A stretch of DNA of 64,000 nt from Bradyrhizobium tropiciagri (GCF_018130505.1 NZ_JAFCKH010000002.1:1-64000); one strand, 5' to 3'. Shown: positions 45,303-56,778, numbered from the stretch's first letter. The notes: generated by a model not told the origin, from the letters alone. Numbers and translations: made by a program.

Positions 45303-46103
45303 CTAGCCGGCGCCAGCCACCGCGCGCTGGCCCATCACCTTGACCAGGTTGGCGCGATAATCCGCCGTGCCGTGGATGTCGGCGAGCAGGCCGCTTGCCG
45401 AGATCGTCACGTTGTCGAGCGCACCCGCCGACCAGTTCGCCTTCAGCGCCTGCTCGATCGCCGGCACCCGCATCACGCCGCTCTGCGACGCGCCGGTCGC
45501 GGCGACGCGGATGTCGCCGGACTTGGTCTGGGCGACGAACACGCCGGTCAGCGCGAAGCGCGAGGCCGGATGCCGCATCTTGGCGTAGCCGGCCTTGGCC
45601 GGCACCGGGAACGAGACGGCGGTGATGATCTCGCCGTCTTCGAGCGCCGTCGTGAACAGGCCCTTGAAGAAGTCGTCGGCTGAGATCGAGCGCTTGTTGG
45701 TCTTGACCGTCGCGCCGAGCGCCAGCACCGCCGCCGGATAGTCGGCGGCCGGGTCGTTGTTGGCGAGCGAGCCGCCGATCGTGCCGCGATAACGCACGGC
45801 GGGATCGCCGATCATCGAGGCCAGATGGGCGAGCGCCGGGATCGCCTTCCGGACCGCGTCGCTCTGCGACACGTCGTAATGCGCCGTTGCCGCCTTGATG
45901 GTCACGGTGTCGCCGGACACGTCGATGCCGATCAACTCCTGCAGCTTGGAGAGATCGACGACGTCGGAGGGCGAAGCGAGCCGCTGCTTCATCACCGGGA
46001 GCAGGGTCTGCCCGCCGGCGAGGAATTTCGACTCGCTGCCCTTGGCGAAGGTGGCCGCGGCGTCCGCGACCGAGGAAGCGCGATGATAATTGGTCTCGTA
46101 CAT
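45303..46103 (-). CDS. coxM: FAD-binding medium subunit of a CO dehydrogenase-like molybdenum hydroxylase
   Basis: 266 residues. FAD-binding motifs are 'AGGQTLLPVMKQRL' (about 31-44) and 'TIGGSLANNDPAADYP' (about 110-125), both family signatures. It passes electrons from the Fe-S subunit to the quinone pool or another acceptor. It is the last gene of the operon, 13 bases after coxL. The gene order small-large-medium is that of form II (CoxL-II/BMS) enzymes. Confidence 0.9.
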   Translation of the reverse strand: MYETNYHRASSVADAAATFAKGSESKFLAGGQTLLPVMKQRLASPSDVVDLSKLQELIGIDVSGDTVTIKAATAHYDVSQSDAVRKAIPALAHLASMIGDPAVRYRGTIGGSLANNDPAADYPAAVLALGATVKTNKRSISADDFFKGLFTTALEDGEIITAVSFPVPAKAGYAKMRHPASRFALTGVFVAQTKSGDIRVAATGASQSGVMRVPAIEQALKANWSAGALDNVTISASGLLADIHGTADYRANLVKVMGQRAVAGAG

Positions 46104-46116
46104 GGCTCTGCCTCCC

Positions 46117-48456
<2,340 letters not shown>

Positions 48457-48539
48457 TGTATGATCCTCCCGACCGGAGATTTCGAATGCCGCCGTTTCCA
48501 TCGAGACCGGCGGTGATGAGCTTGATCGTGTGCGGTCCG

Positions 48540-49025
48540 CTATTCGGCGGCCTGCGACACCTGCATGCGGCCGGCGGCATCGAGCACGGCCTTGACGATG
48601 TTGTGGTACCCGGTGCAGCGGCAGATATTGCCTTCGAGCTCGTGCCGGACCGTTTCCTCGTCGAGCTTGCCGCCGTGGCGGTGCACGATGTCGACCGCGG
48701 ACATGATCATGCCGGGGGTGCAATAGCCGCACTGCAGGCCGTGATTGTCGCGGAAGGCGGCCTGCATCGGGTGCAGCTCGTCGCCCTTGGCGAGGCCTTC
48801 GATCGTGGTGACGTTCGAGCCGGCGGCCTGGCCGGCCAGCATGGTGCAGGACTTGACCGCACGTCCATCGACATGGACGACACAGGCACCGCACTGGCTG
48901 GTATCGCAGCCGACATGGGTGCCGGTCAGGTTCAGATTTTCGCGCAACAGATGCACGAGGAGGGTCCGGTCCTCAACGTCGACCGAGACCGCCCTGCCGT
49001 TTACCGTCAGTTTGACTGTAGACAC
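48540..49025 (-). CDS. coxS: Two [2Fe-2S] small subunit of the cox-type operon
   Basis: 161 residues. The plant-ferredoxin-type cluster is '[16 protein letters not shown]' plus a further Cys in 'VKSCTMLAG'; the second cluster is '[10 protein letters not shown]' and '[11 protein letters not shown]'. It moves electrons from the molybdenum centre to FAD. It is the first gene of the coxS-L-M operon, 83 bases before coxL. The start has a GGAGGAACG upstream. Confidence 0.93.
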   Translation of the reverse strand: MSTVKLTVNGRAVSVDVEDRTLLVHLLRENLNLTGTHVGCDTSQCGACVVHVDGRAVKSCTMLAGQAAGSNVTTIEGLAKGDELHPMQAAFRDNHGLQCGYCTPGMIMSAVDIVHRHGGKLDEETVRHELEGNICRCTGYHNIVKAVLDAAGRMQVSQAAE

Positions 49026-49434
49026 GCGTTCCTCCCAACTCTCAATTATTGGCCCACTACAGCACGCTTCATCGGGGACGTAACCGCGATCAAAGTCGTA
49101 GTCGCGGTCTTGTCATGAAGGCGCGCCGGGCTTGTGCCTTCGATCCTAGCAGCCGGCCATTGAATGGGCAATTTGCAAGCTGACGCAAGGCCGCTGCGGC
49201 GCGGCGAAATAGCGTCCGCGTGCGAGGTTTGACGTCGATCCGGCGCGCTTTCGGTATGCCGGAATCGCCCCGCGCGTCCGCTACTACCTTCCGCCTATAA
49301 CGAGCAAAAAGCGTTGCTGTCATTTTCGTCGCCGACGCAGCGACGGAAGATCGCGTGTTCACGAATTTGGGTAGAGAGCCGCGCGCGCGATGCATGCATC
49401 GCGGCAACGAAACCATTTTGCCTGGAGGAAACAG
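49026..49434. other. 409-base promoter region between coxS and the PQQ dehydrogenase gene
   Basis: It holds the shared CTACTACCTT element (49278-49292), followed by 'cctataac', which resembles a -10 box, about 140 bases before the dehydrogenase start. The coxS side has no recognisable operator. No gene or structured RNA is visible. Confidence 0.5.
49278..49292 (+). promoter_or_regulatory. Shared alcohol-regulon element, copy 1 (PQQ dehydrogenase operon)
   Basis: CCGCTACTACCTTCC, 143 bases before the dehydrogenase ATG, in the direction of transcription. It matches CCGCTACTACCTTGGT before the aldehyde dehydrogenase and CCGGCTACTACCTTGGT before the FIST-kinase operon. The TACTACC core resembles NarL-family heptamers. 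Confidence 0.7.
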
Positions 49435-51150
49435 ATGAAGCTGAGAAGCGGGATTTTCTTTGCCGGCGTATCGCTGGCTGCCATGCTGATGGCGGGTATC
49501 GGGCCGTCGAAGGCCAACGATACCGTCGCGAAGGCGGTGTCCGATCCGAACGGGTGGGCGATCGCGGGCCATGACTACGGCAACACGCGGTTCAGCGGCC
49601 TGAAGCAGATCAATGCCGAGAATGTCGGCAAGCTGCAGCTGGTATACTCGCTGTCGCTGGCTTCGCTCCGCTCCAACGAAGCCTCGCCGGTCGTGATCGG
49701 CAAGACGCTCTACGTCTCGACCTCCTGGGGGCCGAAATACGTCTACGCGGTCGATGCCGCCACCGGTGCCCGTAAATGGACCTGGCAGCCGGATATCCCC
49801 GATGACGTGCTCCAATACGCCTGCTGCGACGTCAACAGCCGCGGCGTCTCCTATGCCGACGGCAAGATCTTCGTCGGCCGGCTCGACGGCAAGCTGACCG
49901 CGCTCGATGCCGAGACCGGCAAGGAGCTGTGGACCTCGACCGTGGTCGACTACAAGCAGGGCTCGGTGATCACCTCGCCGCCGCTGATCGTCCGCGACAA
50001 GGTCATCACCGGCTTCGGCGGCGGCGAATACGGCGTCCGCGGCGCGCTGCAGGCGTTCTCGCTCAAGGACGGCAAGCTGCTGTGGCAGACCTACACCGTG
50101 CCGGCGCCCGGCGAACCCGGCAGCGACACCTGGAAGGGCGACACCGGCCTGCATGGCGGCGGCGCCGCCTGGCTGGTCGGCTCCTACGACGCCAAGAGCG
50201 ACACGGTGTATTGGGGCACCAGCAACCCGGGTCCGTGGAATACCGCGGTGCGCTCCACCGGCGACGGCAATTTCGGCAAATTGACCAACCTCTATACGGC
50301 GTCGACGCTCGCGATCGATCCCAACGATGGCAAGATCAAGTGGCACATCCAGGGCACGCCGGCCGACGCCTGGGACTATGACGGCGTCAACGAGCTGCTG
50401 CTCGCCGACCTCAAGATCAAGGGTTCGGACACGCCGGTCCTGATGAAGGCCGACCGCAACGGCTTCTTCTTCGTCGCCAACCGCGAGACCGGCAAGATGA
50501 TATCGGCCGAGAAGTATGTCTTCGCCAACTGGGCCAAGAAGTGGGACATCAACACGATGCGCGCCGAGGAGGATCCGGACAAGCGCCCCGGTCCCGGCCA
50601 TCCCGCCAAGGACATCTGCCCGAATCTGATCGGCGGCAAGAATTGGCAGCCGATGTCGTTCAACCCGCAGACCGGCCTCGTCTACATCCCGACCAACAAT
50701 GTCTGCATGGACTGGTCAGTCAGCGACGTGAACTACAAGCGCGGCGTGTTCTATCTCGGCGCCGAATTCCCGACCAAGGAAGGTCCGGGCGGCTTCCTCG
50801 GCGAACTCGTGGCCTGGGATCCGGTCGCCAACAAGAAGGTCTGGAGCATCAAGGAAGACCTGCCCTTCAACGGCGGCACGCTGACGACCGGCGGCAATTT
50901 GGTGTTCTCCGGCAATCTGCATGGCGACTTCCGCGCCATCGACGCCAAGAACGGCAAGGTGCTGTGGAGCAAGAACCTCGGCAGCGGCATCGGCGCGGGT
51001 CCGGTGACCTACTCGGTCGACGGCAAGCAGTATGTCGCGATCGTGGTCGGACGCACCGCGGCGCTGCCCGCCTTCCTCGGCGACATCGGCAAGAAGATGG
51101 TCGCCGCGGCGCCCGAGGGCGGCTCGCTGTTCGTGTTCGCCCTGCAGTAA
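49435..51150 (+). CDS. PQQ-dependent alcohol dehydrogenase with lanthanide (DYD) signature
   Basis: 571 residues from the ATG at 49435 (GGAGG Shine-Dalgarno), with a signal peptide ending near 'GPSKAND' (about 27). It is an eight-blade quinoprotein of the methanol/ethanol family. It has the vicinal disulfide C130-C131, metal ligands E197 and N263, and the catalytic Asp D313 in 'WDYDG'. D315, two residues on, is the extra carboxylate that marks lanthanide-dependent enzymes; calcium enzymes have Ala or similar there. The N-terminus is not that of typical XoxF, so an ethanol/short-alcohol enzyme is possible. It is periplasmic and gives electrons to the cytochrome domain encoded next. Confidence 0.9.
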   Translation: MKLRSGIFFAGVSLAAMLMAGIGPSKANDTVAKAVSDPNGWAIAGHDYGNTRFSGLKQINAENVGKLQLVYSLSLASLRSNEASPVVIGKTLYVSTSWGPKYVYAVDAATGARKWTWQPDIPDDVLQYACCDVNSRGVSYADGKIFVGRLDGKLTALDAETGKELWTSTVVDYKQGSVITSPPLIVRDKVITGFGGGEYGVRGALQAFSLKDGKLLWQTYTVPAPGEPGSDTWKGDTGLHGGGAAWLVGSYDAKSDTVYWGTSNPGPWNTAVRSTGDGNFGKLTNLYTASTLAIDPNDGKIKWHIQGTPADAWDYDGVNELLLADLKIKGSDTPVLMKADRNGFFFVANRETGKMISAEKYVFANWAKKWDINTMRAEEDPDKRPGPGHPAKDICPNLIGGKNWQPMSFNPQTGLVYIPTNNVCMDWSVSDVNYKRGVFYLGAEFPTKEGPGGFLGELVAWDPVANKKVWSIKEDLPFNGGTLTTGGNLVFSGNLHGDFRAIDAKNGKVLWSKNLGSGIGAGPVTYSVDGKQYVAIVVGRTAALPAFLGDIGKKMVAAAPEGGSLFVFALQ

Positions 51151-51172
51151 CGATCCTCGAACGGAGGCAGCA

Positions 51173-52360
51173 TTGACCGTGACTTGCATCGCCCGAAACG
51201 AATTGCGCACCCCCTCGCGCAACATGCGGTTGGACCATGTGATCCGGACCGTGCTGCTCTCCACCCTGCTGATGGCGCCGGCATTGCCGGCCGGCGCCGA
51301 AGCGACAAAGCCGCTGCGGCTCTGCGCCGATCCGACCAATCTGCCGTTCTCGAGCGACGATCCGGCGAGGCCCGGGCTCTACCTCGAGATCGGCCAGGCC
51401 GTGGGCGCAAAGCTCGGCCGCGCCGTGACCTACAATTGGTACAAGTCGTATTTCGGCAAGCGCACCGTCCGCGAAACGCTGCTCGGCAAGCAGTGCGATG
51501 CCATGGTCGGCCTGCCGCTGGCCGACGATTTCATGGGCCCGGTGGTGATCTTCTCGAAGCCGATCGCGCATGAAGGCTACGCGCTGGTCGGTGCGAAGGA
51601 TCGCAAGCTTGCCGGCATCGACGATCTGAAGGGACTGCGCGTCGCTTTGCAGTACCAGTCGACGCCGCAGAACCTGCTCGCCTCGCGCGACGAGATCTCG
51701 AAGGTCACCGTGCTCAGCCCGGACGAGGGCATGGCGGCGCTCGACCAGGGCAAGGCCGACGTCGCCTTCATCTGGGCGCCGGTGGCGGGCTGGCTCAACA
51801 GGACCGCTTATGGCGACAAATATCAGGTGGTGTCGACCGAAGGCGACGGGCTGCTCTGGCCGACCGCGATCGGCTTCGCCAAGGGATCTGGCGCACTGCG
51901 CGACGAGGTCGATGCGGTGCTGCCGTCGCTGCAGGCGGATATAGCCGCGCTGTTCGCCAAATATGGCGTGCCGAACGGAGCGCCGGTGAAGTTCGGTGAG
52001 GCCGGTCAGGCGACGTCGTCAGTCGGAGCAAGGGAACCCGTCACCGTGGGGCAGGCTGCGGCCGACAAGCCGGTGCAGACCGCCGCCGTGACCGGGGACA
52101 CCAAAGCGGGGCGCGAAATCTTCAACGGCACCTGCGCGCATTGCCACGGCCCGGACGCGGTGCAGGCCGAACGCAAGATCGACCTCAGGCTGCTGAGGAA
52201 GCGCTACGCCGACGAGATGGAACAGACCTACTGGAAGACGGTTCATGACGGCCGGCCCGCCAAGGGGATGCCGGCGTGGAAGGACGTTTTCAGCGACGAT
52301 GAGCTCAAAAACGTATATGCCTATCTGCAGACGGTGCAGGAGGCCGGCGGGTCGAACTAG
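51173..52360 (+). CDS. Fused XoxJ-like binding protein and c-type cytochrome
   Basis: 395 residues from TTG 51173, which has GGAGG 6 bases upstream; an ATG at 51224 would also leave the signal peptide ('VIRTVLLSTLLMAPALPAGAEA') intact. Residues ~45-285 form a family-3 binding-protein domain ('LRLCADPTNLPFSSDDPARPGLYLEIGQ', in parts) as in MxaJ/XoxJ, periplasmic partners of PQQ methanol dehydrogenase. After a linker (~290-310) comes a cytochrome c domain with C321-AHC-H325 and the axial Met in 'KGMPAW'. Encoded 22 bases after the dehydrogenase, it can be both assembly partner and electron acceptor. Confidence 0.88.
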   Translation: MTVTCIARNELRTPSRNMRLDHVIRTVLLSTLLMAPALPAGAEATKPLRLCADPTNLPFSSDDPARPGLYLEIGQAVGAKLGRAVTYNWYKSYFGKRTVRETLLGKQCDAMVGLPLADDFMGPVVIFSKPIAHEGYALVGAKDRKLAGIDDLKGLRVALQYQSTPQNLLASRDEISKVTVLSPDEGMAALDQGKADVAFIWAPVAGWLNRTAYGDKYQVVSTEGDGLLWPTAIGFAKGSGALRDEVDAVLPSLQADIAALFAKYGVPNGAPVKFGEAGQATSSVGAREPVTVGQAAADKPVQTAAVTGDTKAGREIFNGTCAHCHGPDAVQAERKIDLRLLRKRYADEMEQTYWKTVHDGRPAKGMPAWKDVFSDDELKNVYAYLQTVQEAGGSN

Positions 52361-52395
52361 CCGCGGGGAGCATCAACATCGCTGCGAGGCCGCTC

Positions 52396-53076
52396 ATGAT
52401 GGGCTTCCTGATCATCGACGATCATCCCCTGTTCGGGGAGGCGCTCGGCAATGCCATCCGGATCTCGCATCCGGATGCGCGCATCTTCGAGGCGACCTCG
52501 ATCAAGGGCGCGCTCGGCATTCTCGCCACCGAACCGAATATCGATCTGGCGCTGCTCGATCTGCTGCTGCCCGATGTCGTCGGCTTCTCGGGCTTCCAGA
52601 AGCTGCGCGACCGCTATCCGCGGCTGCCGATCGCGATCGTGTCGAGCGAGGAGGACAAGCATACGATCCGCGAGGCGCTGGAGATGGGCGCAGTCGGATA
52701 CTTGCCGAAATCGACCTCGCTCGGCGAACTGTCGCAGGCGATCGCGCGGGTGCTCAGCGGCTCGGTGTCGGCGCCGCGCGATTTCGTCGCGGTCGGCGCG
52801 CTCGAGCAGTCGGAGACGGCGCGTACGCTGCGTGAGCGGGTGCAGAAGCTGACCCCGCAGCAGATCCGCGTCCTGCATCTGATCACCCGTGGTTTGCAGA
52901 ACCGCGAGATCGCCGCCGAGCTGAAGCTCGCCGAGTCCACGGTGAAGGCGCATGTCACCGAGATCCTGCGCAAGCTGAAGCTGTTCAGCCGCAACAAGGC
53001 GATCATCGAGCTCAGCAAGATTCCGCTTCCCGTTCCCGAAACCTGCCCGACTGTGAAGTCGGACAAGGCGTCCTAG
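52396..53076 (+). CDS. NarL-family response regulator 1 of the alcohol cluster
   Basis: 226 residues. The receiver has D8-D9, phospho-acceptor D55 (LLDLLLPD) and Lys in 'YLPKSTS'. The LuxR-type helix-turn-helix (~150-215) includes 'LTPQQIRVLHLITRGLQNRE' and 'STVKAHVTEILRKL'. It is a DNA-binding regulator of the AgmR/ErbR-like kind that controls quinoprotein alcohol oxidation in pseudomonads, by context. It starts 35 bases after the cytochrome fusion gene, so it is probably in the same operon, and it is a paralogue of the next gene. Confidence 0.9.
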   Translation: MMGFLIIDDHPLFGEALGNAIRISHPDARIFEATSIKGALGILATEPNIDLALLDLLLPDVVGFSGFQKLRDRYPRLPIAIVSSEEDKHTIREALEMGAVGYLPKSTSLGELSQAIARVLSGSVSAPRDFVAVGALEQSETARTLRERVQKLTPQQIRVLHLITRGLQNREIAAELKLAESTVKAHVTEILRKLKLFSRNKAIIELSKIPLPVPETCPTVKSDKAS

Positions 53077-53191
53077 TTTGCTGCGTTGCAAGGCGAGCAC
53101 GGCAAGCCTCGCCTATAGGCCGCATCCGCCCTTTGCGTTAACGTCGTCCCGCACTGGCTGTCATGAACGATCGGGAGAGGACTGCACAGCG

Positions 53192-53932
53192 TTGACCACA
53201 ACCGCGTCCGTGGCGGACCAGCCGCCGGTCAGCAAGGAGGGTGCCCCTCGGCTGCTCATCGTCGAGGATCACCCGCTGTTCCGCGCCGCTTTGGTCGGTG
53301 TGATCAGCGCGGAATTTCCGGATGCCGAGGTGCTGCAGGCGACCTCGATCGACGCCGCGCTCGACCTGATCGCCGCGCGCGACAATCCCGATTTGATCCT
53401 GCTCGACCTCTCGATGCCCGGGACCACGGGCCTGCTGGGCGCCTACCGGGTGCGCGCCGCGGCGCCGCGCAGCGCCCTCGTCATCGTCTCTGCGCATGAC
53501 GATTCGCGGATCGTCGGCAGCGCGATCGCGCTCGGCATCTCCGGCTATATCCCGAAGTCGACGCCGAAGGCCGAGCTGGCGCAGCTGCTGCGCGGCATTC
53601 TGGGTGGCGATGTCAGCCTGCCCAAGCGCTTCCCGGATGCGGCCGCCGCCCGCAAGGGCCAGGCCGACACAAAAGACCTGCTCCGGCACCTCGGCCAGAT
53701 GACCGCGCAGCAGCTGCGCGTGCTCGACATGATCTGCCGCGGGCTGCAGAACAAGCACATCGCCTATGAGCTGGATATTTCGGTGACGACCGTGAAGGTC
53801 CATGTCTCGGAGATCCTGCGCAAGCTCGACGTGCGCAGCCGGACCGAGGCCATCATCGCGCTGTCGAAGCTCGACTTCGGCAAGCAGGACCACGCCGCCG
53901 TGACGCCGCCGGCGCGCGAGAGCGGATCATAG
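53192..53932 (+). CDS. NarL-family response regulator 2 of the alcohol cluster
   Basis: 246 residues from TTG 53192, downstream of GGGAGAGG; the frame extends to 53078 without family sequence. The receiver has E26-D27, phospho-acceptor D72 (LLDLSMPGTTG) and Lys in 'YIPKSTP'. The helix-turn-helix has 'MTAQQLRVLDMICRGLQNKH' and 'TTVKVHVSEILRKLD'. It is very like the preceding regulator. Its stop codon overlaps the stop of the convergent kinase gene (tcatag at 53927-53932). Two regulators and one kinase suggest a branched phosphorelay. Confidence 0.88.
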   Translation: MTTTASVADQPPVSKEGAPRLLIVEDHPLFRAALVGVISAEFPDAEVLQATSIDAALDLIAARDNPDLILLDLSMPGTTGLLGAYRVRAAAPRSALVIVSAHDDSRIVGSAIALGISGYIPKSTPKAELAQLLRGILGGDVSLPKRFPDAAAARKGQADTKDLLRHLGQMTAQQLRVLDMICRGLQNKHIAYELDISVTTVKVHVSEILRKLDVRSRTEAIIALSKLDFGKQDHAAVTPPARESGS

Positions 53933-55300
53933 CCGCCCCGCCGGCTGCTCGGCCGCGAGCAGGAACGACAGCAGCGAGCGCATCTCGGCCGGCTTGATCG
54001 GCTTCTTCAGCAATTCATGGCCGAAGGCCGCCACGTCGGAAGCGGCCTTGGCGGAATAGTCGGCGGTGACGATGATCGCCGGGACTGACGTCCTGATGGC
54101 GCCGCGGATCACGTCGACGGCCTCGATCCCGGTCTCGCCATTGTCGAGGTGAAGGTCGGCGATGATGGCGTCGGGAATGCCGTCCAGCGCGCGGATGCGC
54201 TCCAGCGCTTCGGTCTGCGAGATCGTCACCGCGACATCGCAGCCCCACTTCTCGAGCAGGCTGGCAAGACCCTCCGCGCTCGACAGGTCGTTCTCGATCA
54301 AGAGGATCTTCGCACCCTGCATGCCGCCATAGCGATGGTCGACGCTGGCCTCTTCGCGTGCCGGGATCGCGACCGGGACGGCGGAGCGGGGCACGGTGAC
54401 CGAGAACACCGAGCCCTTGCCCGGCCGCGACGTCAGGCGGATGTCGTGGCCCAGCACATCGGCAAACCGGCGCACGATCGAGAGGCCGAGCCCGATGCCG
54501 GCGGTGTCGCCGGCGCTGGCCTCGCCGCGCTGGAATTCGACGAAGATCGCCTCGCGCTGGGTTTCGGGGATGCCGGGGCCGGTGTCGTGCACCTCGATGC
54601 AGATATCGTCGCCGCTGAAGCGGCATCCCATCAGCACGCTGCCGCGCTGGGTGTAGCGCAACGCGTTGGCGAGCAGGTTCTGCAGGATCCGCCGCAGCAT
54701 CAGCGGGTCGGACTGAACCGCGACAGACGACGGCATGATCGTCAGCGCAAGATTGCGCTTGGCCGCGATCGGGCTGAATTCCTGCTGCAGGGCCTCGAAC
54801 AGCGCGGCGATCGCCACCGGGCCGAATTCGGGCTTGAGCACGCCCGCATCGAGCTTGGAGATGTCGAGCAGCGTGCGCAGCATGTCCTCGAGCGTCGCCA
54901 GCGAGCGGTCGATCTGGTCGGTCAGCGCAACGCCCTTCGGCTCAGCCACCATCTCGGTCAGCGCCGACAGCGTCAGCCGCGCCGCGTTCAGCGGCTGCAG
55001 CAGATCGTGGGTGACGGAGACCAGCACCGACGACTTCAGCGAGCTGGCCGCCTCGGCCTGCTGCTTGGCCTGCAGCAGGCGGCCATTGGTCTTTTCCAAC
55101 GATTGCAGCACCTGCTTGAGCTGCTGGGTGCGGTCGCGTACCTGGTGATCGAGCGCGATCGCGGTCTCGAACAGCGAGAACGCGTTGAGCTGCTGGTCGG
55201 TCGAGCGCTCGACCCGCGACATCAGCGCCGCGTTGATCTTGCGCAGCTTCTCGGCCTCGCGCTCGAGCGTTGTGATCCGGCTGGTGCCCTTGTCGGTCAT
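53927..55300 (-). CDS. NahK/ErcS-like hybrid histidine kinase with C-terminal receiver
   Basis: 457 residues from the ATG at 55300, which overlaps the FIST gene's stop (ATGA). There is no membrane span: a coiled coil (~5-85) leads straight into the phospho-acceptor H98 in 'VTHDLLQPLNAARL', the Leu-Gln-Pro variant of the H-box seen in ErcS/NahK kinases. The ATPase domain (~205-315) has N, G1 ('DTGPGIP') and G2 ('GIGLGLSI') boxes. The receiver (~330-450) has D382. It is cytoplasmic and presumably gets its signal from the FIST protein made just before it. Its probable outputs are the two NarL regulators opposite. Confidence 0.92.
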   Translation of the reverse strand: MTDKGTSRITTLEREAEKLRKINAALMSRVERSTDQQLNAFSLFETAIALDHQVRDRTQQLKQVLQSLEKTNGRLLQAKQQAEAASSLKSSVLVSVTHDLLQPLNAARLTLSALTEMVAEPKGVALTDQIDRSLATLEDMLRTLLDISKLDAGVLKPEFGPVAIAALFEALQQEFSPIAAKRNLALTIMPSSVAVQSDPLMLRRILQNLLANALRYTQRGSVLMGCRFSGDDICIEVHDTGPGIPETQREAIFVEFQRGEASAGDTAGIGLGLSIVRRFADVLGHDIRLTSRPGKGSVFSVTVPRSAVPVAIPAREEASVDHRYGGMQGAKILLIENDLSSAEGLASLLEKWGCDVAVTISQTEALERIRALDGIPDAIIADLHLDNGETGIEAVDVIRGAIRTSVPAIIVTADYSAKAASDVAAFGHELLKKPIKPAEMRSLLSFLLAAEQPAGRL

Positions 55301-56604
55301 TTCGGAGCGACAGCCCGCTTGCCGATGGCGACGCCGGTCAGCGTCTGATTGACGTGCATGGAGCGATACTGCTCGCCATAGGTCTGAAAGCCAATCACAT
55401 TGTTGCGGCGATACAGCTCCGACATCTCGCGCGACAGCTGGTGCTGCTCGACATCGAGCCGCCGCAGCACGCATTCGAAGCCGATGAACGCCGCGACCTC
55501 GCCGAGGTCGTCGGTGATCTCCTTGAGCAGCTCGCTGGTGGCGTCGACCGGATTGCGCTCGCGAGCCACCGTCAGCACCATGCCCTCGTCGATGGCGCAG
55601 AAGAATTGCAGCGAGCCGTCCGGGTTGGTGCGCTGGATCGAGCGCGCGTAATAGGCGCCGCCGACGCGGACCAGCAACGGATGGGCGGCGAAGGAAAACA
55701 GCTCGAGCTTGCTGTCGCTCAGGCCCACCGCGCGCGAATATTCCAGCGCCGCGGGTTCGGCGTTGATCTCCTTGACGATCCGCCGCTCGATATCGGCCTC
55801 GGTCACGACCATCTTGGTCGCGGTCGGCTCGAAATGGTCGCATTTGAACAGCCGGAACGGCAGCCGGGTCCGGATCAGGATCACGACGGCGGCATCGGTG
55901 TAGGCCTTGCCGCCGTGGAAGACCCAGGATTTCTCGAAGCGCAGGCCGTCGCCGGCCGAGCCGCCAACGATCGGAATGTCGCCCAGCGAGGCGTAGATCG
56001 CCGACATGATGGTCTCTTCGCGCTGGCACATCCCGTCGATGAACAGCAGCCCGAAGGAATCGTCGGCAGGGTCGCAATGCTCGGTGCGCTGCGCGAACTC
56101 CTGCTGCAATTCGGTGCAGATCGAGCGGCCGTGCTCGACCCGGAACGTCGCGAGCTCGAACAGCGGGCGGGCCGCGATCACGAAGTCGGCTGCGCTGAAG
56201 CCCAGCGCGACAACGCTGTCCTCGTCCCAGCCGGCCGGCGCGAGCTCGCCGGCGGTCGAGCAGCCGAAGATCGGGACATCGGGCATCAGGCGCGACAGTT
56301 CGGCGATGAAGATCGCGGGATCGTAGAACGGCGACACGAACACGGTGATCATCGCCAGCTTGGCCTCGGCCAACTGGCGCGCGATCTCGGCCGCGGCCTC
56401 AAGCGGTCCGTCGGTCTTCGCCTGCGCCACGACGATACTGTCGGCGGCGCCGCCGTTCTTCTCCGCCAAGGGCCTTCTCCCAGACCGGGTCACTTTATTC
56501 TTGGCACGGGCAGACCCGCGCAAACCGTGACGATAGCTCGGGCCGGGTGCGATCGCAGGACTGCGTGGCCGGCTGGCAACCGTATTGTGCAAGGGAGACA
56601 ACAT
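55297..56604 (-). CDS. FIST-domain sensor protein coupled to the kinase
   Basis: 435 residues from the longest start; the first ~50 are Arg/Pro-rich and atypical, so a start such as GTG 56493 is possible. A FIST N domain (~65-270: 'ITVFVSPFYDPAIFIAEL', 'IFGCSTAGELAP', 'DIPIVGGSAGDGLRF') precedes a FIST C domain (~275-415: 'ALEYSRAVGL', 'FIGFECVLRRL'). FIST is regarded as a small-ligand sensor. Its stop and the kinase start share 4 bases, so the two are made together as a split sensor-kinase. The shared CTACTACCTT element lies 175 bases upstream. Confidence 0.9.
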   Translation of the reverse strand: MLSPLHNTVASRPRSPAIAPGPSYRHGLRGSARAKNKVTRSGRRPLAEKNGGAADSIVVAQAKTDGPLEAAAEIARQLAEAKLAMITVFVSPFYDPAIFIAELSRLMPDVPIFGCSTAGELAPAGWDEDSVVALGFSAADFVIAARPLFELATFRVEHGRSICTELQQEFAQRTEHCDPADDSFGLLFIDGMCQREETIMSAIYASLGDIPIVGGSAGDGLRFEKSWVFHGGKAYTDAAVVILIRTRLPFRLFKCDHFEPTATKMVVTEADIERRIVKEINAEPAALEYSRAVGLSDSKLELFSFAAHPLLVRVGGAYYARSIQRTNPDGSLQFFCAIDEGMVLTVARERNPVDATSELLKEITDDLGEVAAFIGFECVLRRLDVEQHQLSREMSELYRRNNVIGFQTYGEQYRSMHVNQTLTGVAIGKRAVAPK

Positions 56605-56778
56605 TTGCCGGCCATGCCGCCGGCACGTCCGTTCGACGCAAGCGCCACTGGCGCCGTGCGACGCAATGACATGGGACGCCTCCCGATGTGTTGTTCCGGA
56701 CCGCGGGCAGCGGCCGGTCGCTTATAATGAGTCTAAATTATCGGGGCCGGCCCTGCCGTCAATCGGGAACGCGGGGGG

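Noticed and set aside
49435-51150. Calling the quinoprotein XoxF or MxaF methanol dehydrogenase
   Set aside because: It has the lanthanide DYD motif, which excludes MxaF, but the N-terminal third does not follow XoxF. The neighbours suggest ethanol-type oxidation, so a neutral name is used.
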